A stretch of DNA of 64,000 bases from Tamarix chinensis (taxonomy: Eukaryota > Streptophyta > Magnoliopsida > Caryophyllales > Tamaricaceae), in contig CM060171.1 of NCBI GenBank assembly GCA_030549775.1, positions 6,843,265 through 6,907,264 of the forward strand, written 5' to 3'. Positions within the stretch are counted from its first letter, which is position 1. Each line of letters starts with the position of its first letter. Both the position numbers and the translations under genes were made by a program. Below the pieces are notes generated by a model. It was not told where the DNA came from. It was given only the letters and a program-made list of their open reading frames with translations, and searched no databases. Below are positions 50,801 through 57,699 of the stretch, in pieces.

Positions 50801-52182
50801 CGGGATATACACAAAGGGGAGCAAGTCAGAATGAAGCAGCCTATAAATTCATTAGAGATTGGCAGGTGAAATTTGACATGACAGCTTGATTACTCCTAGT
50901 TCTCTAGCTGTATCAAGCATATTACTAGCATGAGGGACTACTATAATGACAGCTGCTGTATCAGGGACCTAATGAAACTAACAAGCATATCTACTTCTTT
51001 CACCTTTTATCTGTTCAGATCTGGAATATAAAACGTCTCCTTGTTGGAAATAAAAACACAATCATGCAGCAGGTAAAAATAATTGAAGTTGTTTGGAGAT
51101 AAAGTAAAGAGGGAAAAAAAAAAGGATTTGATCAAAGAACTAATAGACTTGCTACAACTTAGCAAAATTGGAGACAGGAATCTTGAATGCTTTTGTGGCA
51201 GAACTGAGACTAGGAAGAGGATTGTGAAAGACATAGTTCAAACTCTCATCCATAAGACCCTTCAGTCCTCAACAATGTTTCTCTAGGAATGCACCATGTG
51301 CTAGCTGGTTTCAAGCACTCCCTCAGTTTCACGATATAGGCCACCCATGAAGTTCGAGGCTGAATTTTGACACTCTATTTCTCTTATAATAAAAAAAATC
51401 AGGATATAAAAATCTAACTAATATATCTGTATTTAAAAGTACTTTCAGAATATTGTTTACAATTTATATCATTATATATTAGTAATTAAAGGTCGTCGTT
51501 GAAAACTGCAAGGATTGTGAAAGAAAAAGAGATGGACTATAAAATTAGTATATGAAAGTAAAATGAAAAAAAACATTTTTGCTTCTCTTCTACTCCCTTC
51601 TCATACAAAAGATCTCACTTTACACGTATTTTATATAAAAAAAAAAAGATTAATTTCCATCTTCTCTGTTATATCTTTCGATTTTATAAAATGTAATTAC
51701 TATTACTTTATTTTCTCTCCACTTGATAAGCTTAAAAAGTAATAGATGAAATTAGAAAATTACATTTTATTTAATGTTATCTTTAAAAATTATGAAAAAA
51801 TTGAGAACCAGAGTCTCTCGTATAAAAAGATGGAGTTTAAATCTGTCAATAAAGAAATAAACTAAATCTTCTGCAACGCCATGATCAATGCAAGATCCAA
51901 AAGCAAAAGTATAGATTAAACAAAATCTGAGAAGATCACCCTAGAAAATTATCGCCGCAAAATCAATCGAATTCGCAACGAATTGAAACTCGTAAAAATA
52001 CGACTAACTGATTCAAATAACGAAATTCTGTAAGCAAAACAATCAAATTAAAGATGGGGAAATAAACCTAACGGATGTGTAAAGCCGGTGGCCGTGGCAA
52101 CAGAAACTGCGCTAGTACCAAAGTGCAGAGCAATTGTTGAGGCTACCGGCATCGTCCATTTGTTCGCCTCACCAGTCTTCAT
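23733..52182 (-). CDS. Mitochondrial substrate carrier (MCF/SLC25) family protein, 8 exons, transposon-expanded
   Basis: I joined eight minus-strand exons (52068-52182, 40615-40676, 40296-40532, 40041-40205, 39869-39915, 39172-39304, 35813-35850, 23733-23829) into one 297-residue frame, ATG to TAG. All introns are GT-AG and every phase is compatible. The protein has the three-repeat build of mitochondrial carriers, with signature motifs HPLDVLK (residues 36-42), NPIEVLK (132-138) and TPIDMVK (223-229), six expected membrane helices and the C-terminal ARLGPQTTITFIVCEKLR. From memory it matches Arabidopsis At4g03115 (ucpB-like, dicarboxylate/uncoupling-protein group) along its whole length. The transported substrate is not known from sequence; membership implies exchange across the inner mitochondrial membrane. 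Introns 1, 6 and 7 (11.4, 3.3 and 12.0 kb) are full of transposons. No stop or frameshift was seen, so the gene looks intact. Expression of the full transcript is unproven. Confidence 0.93.
24391..24715. mobile_element. ACCGG-rich MITE in carrier intron 7
   Basis: It starts ATAGTTTTAAAAATCGGACC and carries GACCGGTTCGGCCGGTTTTT and TTTGACCGGGCTCCTAACCG. It is collinear, in reverse, with the element at 53542-53843 over its whole length, including the central AT-rich block GAAATATATA..AAATTAAACT. Its right terminus is decayed (CAGCCCGGCC), so only one end is clear. Confidence 0.72.
24716..29189. other. Carrier intron 7, unassigned repeat-like part
   Basis: No gene is seen. Notable items: a (GA)n run near 25880-25902; a run of about 14 C at 26350-26363 followed by A-rich sequence; and 26.8-27.96 kb, where words such as GACCCAAACCCAAAC and AATAAATTGACTCAA recur without fixed period. 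Positions 25250-25450 have a short plus-strand frame of ordinary composition but no recognised domain. The rest is unrecognised. Confidence 0.45.
29190..30930 (+). pseudogene. Ty1/copia polyprotein relic: protease, GAG-pre-integrase, integrase
   Basis: Plus-strand frames, broken by stops and shifts, show copia landmarks in order. ASNHMTSDPNRF followed by ITIKIIDGTLTPVFGIGG and LKSVHHVPVLKSNL mark the protease region (29190-29400). YYQLGYPSFPYLRHLF and NCQLAKHTR mark the GAG-pre-integrase. SDIWGPSK, FLMCTDDHTQLTWVYLL and LRADNEKEY mark the integrase core (29770-29990). ILTTAYLINRFPSRSINFET and a KLDPRALK-like segment follow. Reverse transcriptase is missing: the element is cut by the transposon beginning near 30.93 kb and only its tail resumes at 34703. 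It is a dead element inside carrier intron 7. Confidence 0.85.
32668..32882 (+). pseudogene. BED-type zinc-finger fragment of a hAT-like protein
   Basis: A frame beginning MSCGASGDETSVPSYMEFWE near 32668 runs, after one frameshift, into GRQCVKYKICGKVV, SDGITRLKEH, a stop, then AHVKDNIAPCPNASSDIRKK. The Cys-x-x-Cys / His-x-His-like order and the K(E/Q)H..AHVKGN..PCPN text are typical of the N-terminal BED finger of plant hAT-derived proteins with DUF659. The fragment has a frameshift and a stop, so it is dead. It fills the spacer of the inverted-repeat element and could be its transposase remnant or a captured piece. Confidence 0.7.
33045..33680 (+). repeat. LTR inserted in the right arm of the inverted-repeat transposon
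   Basis: The sequence breaks the arm homology between CAAAACCAAAG and AATATAGTCCACTAAA. It contains ACTATATATATGTAGTC, a TATA-like region, and GTGGACGTAGCCCGTATTGG followed by GTGAACCACGTAAA. The latter is the usual U5 signature of many plant Ty1/copia LTRs. The start near TGTTGAGTTTGTG is likely; a target duplication was not resolved. Confidence 0.62.
34703..34927 (+). pseudogene. Ty1/copia RNase H C-terminus
   Basis: The frame YANSIACNPIHHDKTKQVEV, DRHFIKEKLDADVI, VPKSHQPTNLLTNGLSEQ, LGKLGLINIYGQA and stop is the classic end of a copia polyprotein (ANNP..HDRTKHIEVDRHFI, then LAD(I/L)LTK). A polypurine tract GAGGGGGAG follows directly. It is the right-hand part of the element broken at 30.93 kb. 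Confidence 0.88.
34935..35220 (+). repeat. 3' LTR of the copia relic, about 286 bp
   Basis: It starts TGTAGAATAATTTG after the polypurine tract and ends TATTATCACA(CA). TATAAAAG near 35154-35161 is a good promoter element. No 5' LTR partner was found upstream, so the element is truncated on the left. Confidence 0.75.
35221..35812. other. Carrier intron 7, end next to exon 7
   Basis: Unrecognised sequence between the copia LTR and carrier exon 7. It contains a small duplication, GATTCTCTTAGGTGTATGCA versus GTTCTCTTAGGGGTATGCA, 55 bases apart near 35630-35700. No gene is seen. Confidence 0.45.
35813..35850 (-). CDS. Carrier exon 7 (38-bp micro-exon, residues 254-266)
   Basis: Acceptor TTGTTTCAG, donor GTTAGT. 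It encodes VMRMEGPLALYK plus two bases of a Gly codon. Joined to exon 8 it gives YKGGF, the conserved carrier sequence. It stands alone between a 3.3-kb and a 12-kb intron. Confidence 0.88.
35851..37319. other. Carrier intron 6, unassigned part
   Basis: Positions 36020-36360 begin CATCGGGGCCAGCCCC and end ATACTCGGGGCCTGGC with AAGCAACCGCTTAG inside, resembling a small repeated element, but termini were not resolved. The rest is unrecognised. Confidence 0.4.
37320..38880. repeat. AT trinucleotide desert (degenerate ATT/AAT array)
   Basis: About 1.5 kb is almost entirely ATT, AAT, TTA and TAA triplets with little G or C (for example TTATTATTATTATTATTGAT near 37711). It contains local direct duplications such as TATATATCATT.TTAACAATATTGATAATAATTAAT near 38500 and 38560. 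It lies in carrier intron 6 and is interrupted by a MITE at 38236-38484. Confidence 0.8.
38236..38484. mobile_element. Stowaway-like MITE (Tc1/mariner), 249 bp
   Basis: The ends are CTCACTCCATTTTATAATA and, in reverse from the right, CTCCCTTTGTTTTACACTA. Both are flanked by TA. CTCCCTCCGT-type termini and TA duplications are the marks of Stowaway elements. A partial second copy of the right end (AAAACAGAGGGCGTG) lies near 38536. Confidence 0.68.
39172..39304 (-). CDS. Carrier exon 6 (residues 210-253)
   Basis: Acceptor AATGAAG, donor GTGCCA. It encodes SSTMSGMVSTLIT, the third signature TPIDMVK, TRLMLQ and GGYKNGFHCAYQ. If the 3.3-kb intron that follows is retained, translation ends at 39019, giving a protein without the last helix. 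Confidence 0.92.
39869..39915 (-). CDS. Carrier exon 5 (47 bp, residues 194-209)
   Basis: Acceptor GATCACAG and donor GTATGT. It encodes ALMRWTSLEGIHLHL plus two bases of a Val codon finished by exon 6. The Arabidopsis protein as I recall it reads TSLEEGFHLHL here, so one Glu appears lost. The exon is small and easily missed by gene finders. Confidence 0.85.
40041..40676 (-). CDS. Carrier exons 2, 3 and 4 (residues 39-193)
   Basis: Exon 2 (40615-40676, acceptor TTGCAG, donor GTATGC) encodes DVLKVRLQM and QRGPLIGM. Exon 3 (40296-40532, acceptor ATGCAG, donor GTTGCA) encodes SLYLGLMPALMRSVLYGG, GLYEPSK and ASGAFAGSLATALTNPIEVL. Exon 4 (40041-40205, acceptor ACCAG, donor GTCAAG, a weak donor) encodes VRLQM, ALWKGVGPATARAAALTASQ and LATYDESKL. 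The two introns between are 82 and 90 bp, normal plant size, in contrast with introns 1, 6 and 7. Confidence 0.93.
40920..41640 (+). repeat. Decayed Ty3 LTR relic split by a TATCGG-rich insert
   Basis: The parts at about 41000-41095 and 41410-41610 match, in order, the LTR at 49349: AATGTGAGGAATCT, then AGAGAACTTTCCATCTAACC, then GTTGTTACTCCTAC..GTTGTACAATAC. The 300 bases between are rich in ATATCGGC, TATATCGCAAAG and ATATCGGCCGATAT and look like a separate insertion. Located in carrier intron 1. Confidence 0.5.
41747..42836 (-). repeat. 3' LTR of gag-only Ty3-type element, about 1.09 kb
   Basis: It starts TGCTAGATTAAG and ends ATTCCTGCA on the plus strand, collinear with 44865-45791 (TGCTAGATTAAATG to GTTCCAGCA). 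Shared landmarks are CTCAAGATCAAACACTTACA, AAACAAGCTAAGCTAAGGCT and TTTTTGGGCCACCAAACACA. On the minus strand a polypurine stretch GGAAAGGATGA abuts it at 42837, placing it at the 3' end of a minus-strand element. Frames at 42490 and 42728 are LTR shadows. Confidence 0.78.
42837..43848 (-). pseudogene. Ty3-type zinc knuckle and aspartic protease fragment
   Basis: On the minus strand, QRGVKCIRCRGIGHFQFEC near 43750-43690 is a CCHC zinc knuckle (C-x2-C-x4-H-x4-C). Further on, ITIQGKVCYLIIDGGSCINV near 43440-43500 is a retropepsin active site (DGGS). Stops separate them. No reverse transcriptase follows: the element goes straight to the polypurine tract and 3' LTR. Confidence 0.75.
43849..44502 (-). 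pseudogene. Ty3-type gag (retrotrans_gag) in two frames
   Basis: Two minus-strand frames make up the gag. 44194-44502 contains GPFCDIRVEIPEF and NPEEFPNG, the usual start of the gag domain. 43849-44124 contains MWSKMRKLIKGRFLPLSYNQ, FLSVEEYIKEFKKLVMEF and LIGSLRYDIARKVEL, the gag core. A frame break near 44130-44190 separates them. With LTRs on both sides and no pol, this looks like a TR-GAG type non-autonomous element. Confidence 0.82.
44865..45791 (-). repeat. 5' LTR of the gag-only element, about 0.93 kb
   Basis: Partner of 41747-42836, in direct repeat, with TGCT..AGCA ends. Differences, including an insertion/deletion of over 100 bases, show the element is old. No convincing primer-binding site lies inside it at 44864 on the minus strand. 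Outer flanks (GGTCA and TAAAT) do not match, so no target duplication remains. Confidence 0.78.
45792..47084. other. Carrier intron 1, unassigned part
   Basis: Positions 45800-45910 contain a short local duplication (GGTCAAAGGGCCGGATAT / GGTCAAAGGCCAGATAT). Nothing else is recognised and no gene is seen. Confidence 0.4.
47085..47955 (+). repeat. Inverted solo LTR related to the gag-only element
   Basis: It reads in reverse the same series as 41747-42836: GGGGGACATAAAAACCTCCT, AAGCCATCAAGGCCATGCAA, GTCTTTAGCATAAAAGC, TTAGCTTAGCTTATCAACT and GAGTTGAAACCTTAGGTGG. About 100 bases at the U3 or U5 edge near 47950 are missing. No internal region flanks it. Confidence 0.7.
47956..48534. other. Carrier intron 1, unassigned part
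   Basis: Two short plus-strand frames (47944-48156 and 48209-48463) have no recognisable domain and are not called. Confidence 0.4.
48535..49270 (+). pseudogene. Ty3/gypsy integrase tail and chromodomain relic
   Basis: In the plus strand, HQCFITQEPKQWVSWLPWA near 48540-48590 matches the end of the gypsy integrase region (PKQW..WLPWAEYWYNT). LRLVFNVSKLKLVVGDNQ near 49060-49120 matches the HPVFHVSxLK motif. The GVQEVLIEGHPEFE-type chromodomain text follows near 49210-49255 in another frame. Stops and shifts abound. A 79-bp tandem triplication (48593-48780) disrupts the integrase part. Confidence 0.75.
48593..48780 (+). repeat. 79-bp tandem repeat inside the gypsy integrase relic
   Basis: Starts at 48593, 48672 and 48751 (GAATATTAGTGCAACC, GAACAATAGTGCAACC, GAACAATAGTGCAATC). 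Each copy has TTTTGCTACTCATAAG and TTACTGTCCTTTA; the last copy is partial. Seventy-nine is not a multiple of three, so each copy shifts the frame. Confidence 0.8.
49349..49560 (+). repeat. 3' LTR start of the Ty3/gypsy relic
   Basis: It starts TGTTAGGGTAG after a polypurine-like AAGTGGGGGCATGAGATTC. A second, decayed copy lies at 41.0-41.6 kb. The right edge is approximate. Confidence 0.6.
49561..52067. other. Carrier intron 1, part next to exon 1
   Basis: No gene. Positions 51329-51835 may be a Stowaway-like element: CTCCCTCAGTTTCACGATAT on the left, and on the right, in reverse, CTCCATCTTTTTATACGAGAG. No TA duplication was seen, so this is tentative. The rest is unrecognised. Confidence 0.4.
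52068..52182 (-). CDS. Carrier exon 1 (residues 1-38)
   Basis: Starts ATG AAG ACT GGT and ends ACA CAT CCG TTA G, then the donor GTTTATT. It encodes the short leader and first helix (ASTIALHFGTSAVSVATATG) up to HPL. The split Asp codon (G + AC) completes the first carrier signature across an 11.4-kb intron. The ATG is preceded by CTTCGGCGAT; no upstream in-frame start was found. Confidence 0.9.
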
Positions 52183-53541
52183 ATCGCCGAAGCAAACTGA
52201 ATTCATTCATAAAACCCGTAAAGGAATGGAATCAAAAGCCAAATTGACAAATCAATGGCATTACAAAGTCAAGAAGCTACAGCTTTCAGAAGAATACCAC
52301 GTGATAATTTTTTTTGATGCGGGTAGTTTATTCAAGTTTCAATCAATAAGAAACTAGATTATCCAAAGGATTGGTACTTCGGATCGTTTCCAAAAAGAAT
52401 TATGGGAATTCGCCTGACCCATTTTCCTTTTTCCGTCTTCTCAGCTAAGTTCCGTTTTCTACTTTTAATAAACATAGTTGTTATTGAAAAACACTAATTT
52501 ACTGTTTAGAAAATATTTAGCAAACAAAATATCAAAAATATCATTTACCTACTCTTCCTTGCTCTAAAAGAATGCACAACCTGTAGAGGCCTCTCCTTCG
52601 TTTCTTATTCTTCAAACCTTTTTCAACTTTCAGACCAATCTCCTTCTCTCATTATTCTTCAAGTCTCTTTCGGTTTCAAAGCATCAAAGCCCATGACACA
52701 CAAGGTATGAGCGTTATGTTGTGTAGCCGAAATCCTCTTCTTTGCTATTATTTCAGATATCTACTTCATAATGGGATTATGGGGAACTTTGATAATTTCT
52801 GTCGATGGCAGATAGGTAGCTTCGACAATTTCTGCTGGTACCGGCACATGAGGCCAGCAATTTCCCCGGTGCTAGTCCAATGGGAGCGGCAATTTCTGCC
52901 GTTTCTGACCCTCATTAATTCTTTTTTTTTTTTAAGGTGTTAAGTTTATAAAGCAGAGATAAGTAATTAATTAGATATTACATATATCGATTTTTTAATT
53001 TATTTAGTTGGTTGAGATCTGTGTAAGATTATTTTGTGACGGAGATACTTATTATTTTTGTTGAATTTATTATATTATATTATTTTTAATAGTTTATTGT
53101 ATATTACTTTGAGTATCAGAATGTAAATAATTAAAAAATTAGAATCGGAGAAAACGTTAATATATATAAATTTAAATTAAAAATATATATTAAATTAAAA
53201 GTTTATACAACCAAAATTTAATGATCAAACTCATACTAAGTTACTTAAAATCATATAATTAAACGAATTAAATAAAATGTTCATTTTCGTTAATGACATC
53301 AACTACTTCTATTTTTTCATCTTAAACTCTTGTTTTGGAAAAAAACCACCGCCTCTATTTTGGGTTCATCAAGAAAAAGATAAGCAATGTCAAGCAATCA
53401 AATATATTCAAAAGAACCAAAGTCATCACCTATGCAAAAGAAGAAGAAAAAATTAATTTTGTCATTTAATAGTTGTCACAGCTTATAATTTAATACGGAA
53501 TTAGTAACCAACGAGAAAATATTATCATAGATGTCCTACGC
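52183..53541 (-). promoter_or_regulatory. Upstream region of the carrier gene
   Basis: By position this is the promoter of the carrier gene. A perfect G-box core CACGTG lies at 52298-52303, about 116 bases before the ATG, a common plant bZIP/bHLH site. No clear TATA box was assigned. The plus-strand frames at 52088-52357 and 52707-52943 are not recognised genes; the first overlaps exon 1 in antisense. Confidence 0.45.
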
Positions 53542-53843
53542 CTAGTATTAAAAACCGGACCGGACCGGCCGGTCCGATCAGTGAACCGGCGAACCGGTCG
53601 GGTCACCGGTTAAATTTCATATGCCGGTTTTTAAGATCTCGGAACCAGTAAAAACCGGTCGAACCAGTGAAAACCGGTGAACCGGTTAAAAAACCGGTCG
53701 GGGAGCCGGTCAAATTTATGTAGAGTTTAATTTTCTATATATTTCATATTTTTTGACTTAAAATGTACCACTGGTTCGACCACTAAACTAGTGAACCAGT
53801 TATGAGACCGGTTCGATGACCAGTCCGGTTTTTAAAACTATGG
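53542..53843. mobile_element. ACCGG-rich MITE upstream of the carrier gene
   Basis: The ends are inverted: TTAAAAACCGGACCGG on the left and CCAGTCCGGTTTTTAA on the right. The interior is dense in AACCGGT and CACCGGTT words. It is an inverted copy of the element at 24391-24715. CTAGTATT and AAACTATGG at the edges suggest that the inverted repeat extends a few bases more. No clean target duplication was found. Confidence 0.8.
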
Positions 53844-54001
53844 TCCCACGTCATTGATTTTTTATTCCTTATATTCTGAAAGTCTCATTGCTAAGAGACG
53901 ATAATTGTTATGAATATACACCAAGTCTTCGGCATGCATGGGAAGCAATCTTTTTCTTTTCATAGAATGAATAAAACCATATATACTTCAATTTCGTTCA
54001 C

Positions 54002-57000
54002 TGTAATATTCAATTTTTAGAAACCCTAATTATAACCGATAATTATGTGTATTGGGTGTAATAATTATTTAAAGATATTTGATATTAAATATATTGTTAA
54101 TATATGTAATATTATTACGACTTATTAGTTATAAAATTTAATTAAGTTAAAATATGCTAGAGGGTGCGTATTTAAATTGAAGCCTAGGTTGGAATCATAA
54201 CCGATATCCGTTTCATCAAATAAACTTATTTTGGTAGCCAAATACTTTTTACTCGGATATTTTACCCTGAATCTTTACCTAAATAATTTACCCCTACCCT
54301 ATACTAAATTTACCAAACCCACCCTACCCTTCCTCCTTGGTACAATCATCCATCACACCACTCTCATGCCATGCATGATTCCCTCCCCTTTGTTTTGCTC
54401 CTCCTTTCCCTACATGTCGTGATCTTCTCGACCCCTGCACTCCTTCATTTTTATGCCGCAAAGTAACCCCCCAAACAACCCACACTTTCTCTCTTCACCC
54501 GAGCTCTCTCAATTGAGAAGAAAACCCTATTGTCACCATTATTTTCCACCATTTTTATCCCATCGGCAACTCCCACCAAACCTCTTCTCCTTACTACACA
54601 TTTTCTTTTTGTAGCCCTCCCCTTTGCTGCAGTAAGAACTGTTGTTTCCCACCCTCAAACTGTGGCAAAATCGGCTAATTCAACCCCCCAAGCTGCACAC
54701 AAAATCACCATAACTCCACCCCCCTTTTTGGTTATTTTGGCCAATCCCTTTCCCTTGGCTTCGGCCAAACTTGCCGATCCTTTTCACCTTGCTAAACCTT
54801 ATTTTCTTGCAGCCCTACCCTTGCTGCAACATTTCCTACCGTTCCTACCCCCTAGAAACACACAACACGACTGTTGCCCCTCGTCTCCTTCTCGATAATT
54901 TCATCGGTTTCTCCTTCCTTGTTTCATGAGTTTTGGTTAGTTTCCTTGCTGCCTTATTTTAGCCAATTAGCTATTATTGAGTTAGTTTAATTAATTTTGA
55001 GTTAATGTAATGTTATATTAAATACTAATATGCATTATTGGATATTAATTTATTACAATATTTGAGGATCTCGGAGAAGACGGTTTTTGGTGCTTTTTGT
55101 GTGAGCTTGGATTTAGGTAAATCCAATCACTCATAAGGCGGTAGAATTTATGTAAAAGCATGATAGGATTGTTTATACCTATAATCATGCTAAGGTTTTA
55201 TATTCTTTAGATATTATGACATGCATGATAAAATGATAACATGTTATATAAATGATAAGTTCGATTATCGAAAGTGGAGTACATGCATGAGTAGCATGTT
55301 GTATGGTTTACATATGTATGCCTAGGATTTTAATGTGGTTGTATGCTTGTAAAGTGATGATTTAAATGCCATGATAAGTACTCCATGATTATCATTGCAT
55401 GGTAGTTAGAGTTGATATGAAAAGCATAAAAACATATATGCACAATTAGGGTTAGAATACAATAATTGTTATTCGCATGTTCTGCTGTTAGAGATTTTCC
55501 CCTACATGTAGTATGATGAAAATTACCCTATTAAATGTCATATTATGCTTAAAATATATATATACACGCTGCATGGAATATGTAACAATTGAAGAATGTA
55601 TAATTAAGATTTCGAGGCCACAACTCAATAAATACATAAAATGTGGAAAATATAATCAATCGCTAAATCGTAAAAATTACCTACGTACTAAAATATTGTG
55701 AATAATTATCTTTTAGTCTTTTCATGACAAATTGCTTGTAATAATAATGTTTAGTATGAAATTAGATAAAAAATAACGAAATTAGGTTTTCGAGGACATT
55801 TTGGTCATTTTCGACCAAATGCACCTAATATGAATAACTAGATATAGGATGGCCTTGGAATTTTTATAGGTTGACCTTAGTGTTGACTTTGACTTTGACC
55901 TATACCGATGACCTTAAGGTTTATCCGAATAATTGGAAATAATGGAAAATGGTTAAGTATAAAAATAGAAATGATTGTATGATATGAAATGTTAGTGATC
56001 GCCTCACAAAATACTAATACTTAAAGTAGAAGATCTCAAGTTTGGGAATGGTTGCTCTCTAGGGTTTGCTACCCTAGAGACGAGGTGTCAACCCTCATTT
56101 GAGTTGGTTTGTTGGTGTACCTCTATACCCCAGCAAGGCTCTTAAGGTGACTTACAAGCCCTATAGAGGGTATCGATATTTAATAATTAGGTAACTGAGG
56201 TTAGAGGATATTTTATTGCATGTGTGCACCGGTATGACTAGGCTTACCGCTGTGTTCTTGGGTTTTAGAGTACGGGTATTATGTTGCCTTTGTGTACCAA
56301 TATGACTGGGTGTACCTCAATATCCCTGGGTTGATTGTATCCCCTCGAGTAATATAAATAATAAAGGAATACTTGTTAATGGCCTTGGTATGTATTATTG
56401 GATTCAGTAGTTGCCTAAGTGCCCTACCTCGTTTTTGGTATATATTGGATTGATGGTTTGGTAGTTGTCTCAGTACCCTACCTCGGTTTTTGGTATATAT
56501 TAAATTGATGGTTTTATAGTTGCCTTAATGCCCTACTATGTTAATTGGAATCGATTTGATTATTCGGTTTTGGCCATGGATTTTGATATGGTTGTTATGT
56601 ACTTTGAAATGACGTAACTTGATTGAGTATGGTTGGTTGTTGGGCATAAGACTCTAATGGCATATATTTATATGTATGTATTGATCCATTATTTATTATA
56701 TATTATTATAGCATTTGCTTGTGTTTGAGCATGTTTTAGATTATTGCGTGATTATATGCAATGTGGGTATGCTACCTCTTATGAGGTATTGTGATTTACT
56801 TAGTGCGAGGAAGTCGAACTGATGCTACATTTGCAGATGACTATGTGAAGGTCATGGAGTAGCATGAAGCTTATAAGAGTGGCCGGGATAAGTGGAGCCC
56901 CTAGGAAGAGGTTTCATTCTCATAATGGGCATACGAGTCTAAGAGTTAGGGCAAACTGGTGTTGTACCTACGGATACTACTTTTTATTGTATCGATCTTC

Positions 57001-57257
57001 CTTTGAACTCTTATATCCCTAGCTATATTTTGATTATCATTGTTATACGGAAAATATTTATCCGTAACCTTTATTTATGTACTCTCTCTTGTTTCCGCTT
57101 ATTTGTTTTTGGTGTGGTTGGTTTAAGCCTTAGCACTTGGTATAAAAAATGTGAGGGAACCAAACTTATGCTAAGTGTGGCAGTAACACCCATTATTTTT
57201 TATAATTAACTCTTCTACGAAACAAAATTTTTAAGTACTAAAAGTGGGGGTGTTACA
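54002..57257 (+). repeat. Complete 3256-bp solo LTR (family A) with TTCAC duplication
   Basis: It starts TGTAATATTCAATTTTTAG and ends GTGGGGGTGTTACA, and is flanked by identical TTCAC at 53997-54001 and 57258-57262. It is collinear with 5492-8546. Neither gag/pol nor primer-binding site lies beside it, so it arose by LTR-LTR recombination. TGTAA..TTACA ends with 5-bp duplication fit Ty3/gypsy; long LTRs of this start are common in chromovirus-type elements, an inference only. Frames inside it (54231, 54530, 55513, 57003) are not genes. Confidence 0.88.
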
Positions 57258-57262
57258 TTCAC

Positions 57263-57699
57263 TACATGAAGAAGAAGATACTTTGTCAAGCAATTGGAGG
57301 GTAATACCTTGAAGCAATAGTGCACTTGATCCATGAACTCCCCATCAAGCCTTTAGATCAAGAACATCTCTATCATAAAGAGAATCAAATTATCTGAATG
57401 GATCATGTTTAAGCATAAAATTTGCAAACTCCATATTAACTTTGGAGTGATCTTAATGTTTAAGGAAAAACCTTTTAAAACATCTGTTCCTTTCGATGTA
57501 AACCTCTTCATTTATAGAAAGAGTAACTCCAGGTAACTTAGCATCTAACCAAATATCAGTGTAATACCTTCACTCAAAGGAATAAATCAACAAGATTATA
57601 GATATTATTATTAGTTGTTAAATTAAAGAAATAAAAAAAATAACACTTTAATAAAAATAAAATAAGGTTACCTTGGGTTCAATGAGCATGCCAAACAAT
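57263..57699. other. Relic DNA between solo LTR and hAT pseudogene
   Basis: Probably the eroded C-terminal side of the hAT element, but the dimerisation motif was not recognised. No gene. Confidence 0.35.

Noticed and set aside
52088..52357. 89-codon plus-strand frame
   Set aside because: Shadow of carrier exon 1 read in antisense.
5492..57257. The two collinear LTRs at 5492 and 54002 as a single giant element
   Set aside because: They are 48 kb apart and enclose two host genes. The 54002 copy has its own 5-bp duplication, so they are separate insertions.
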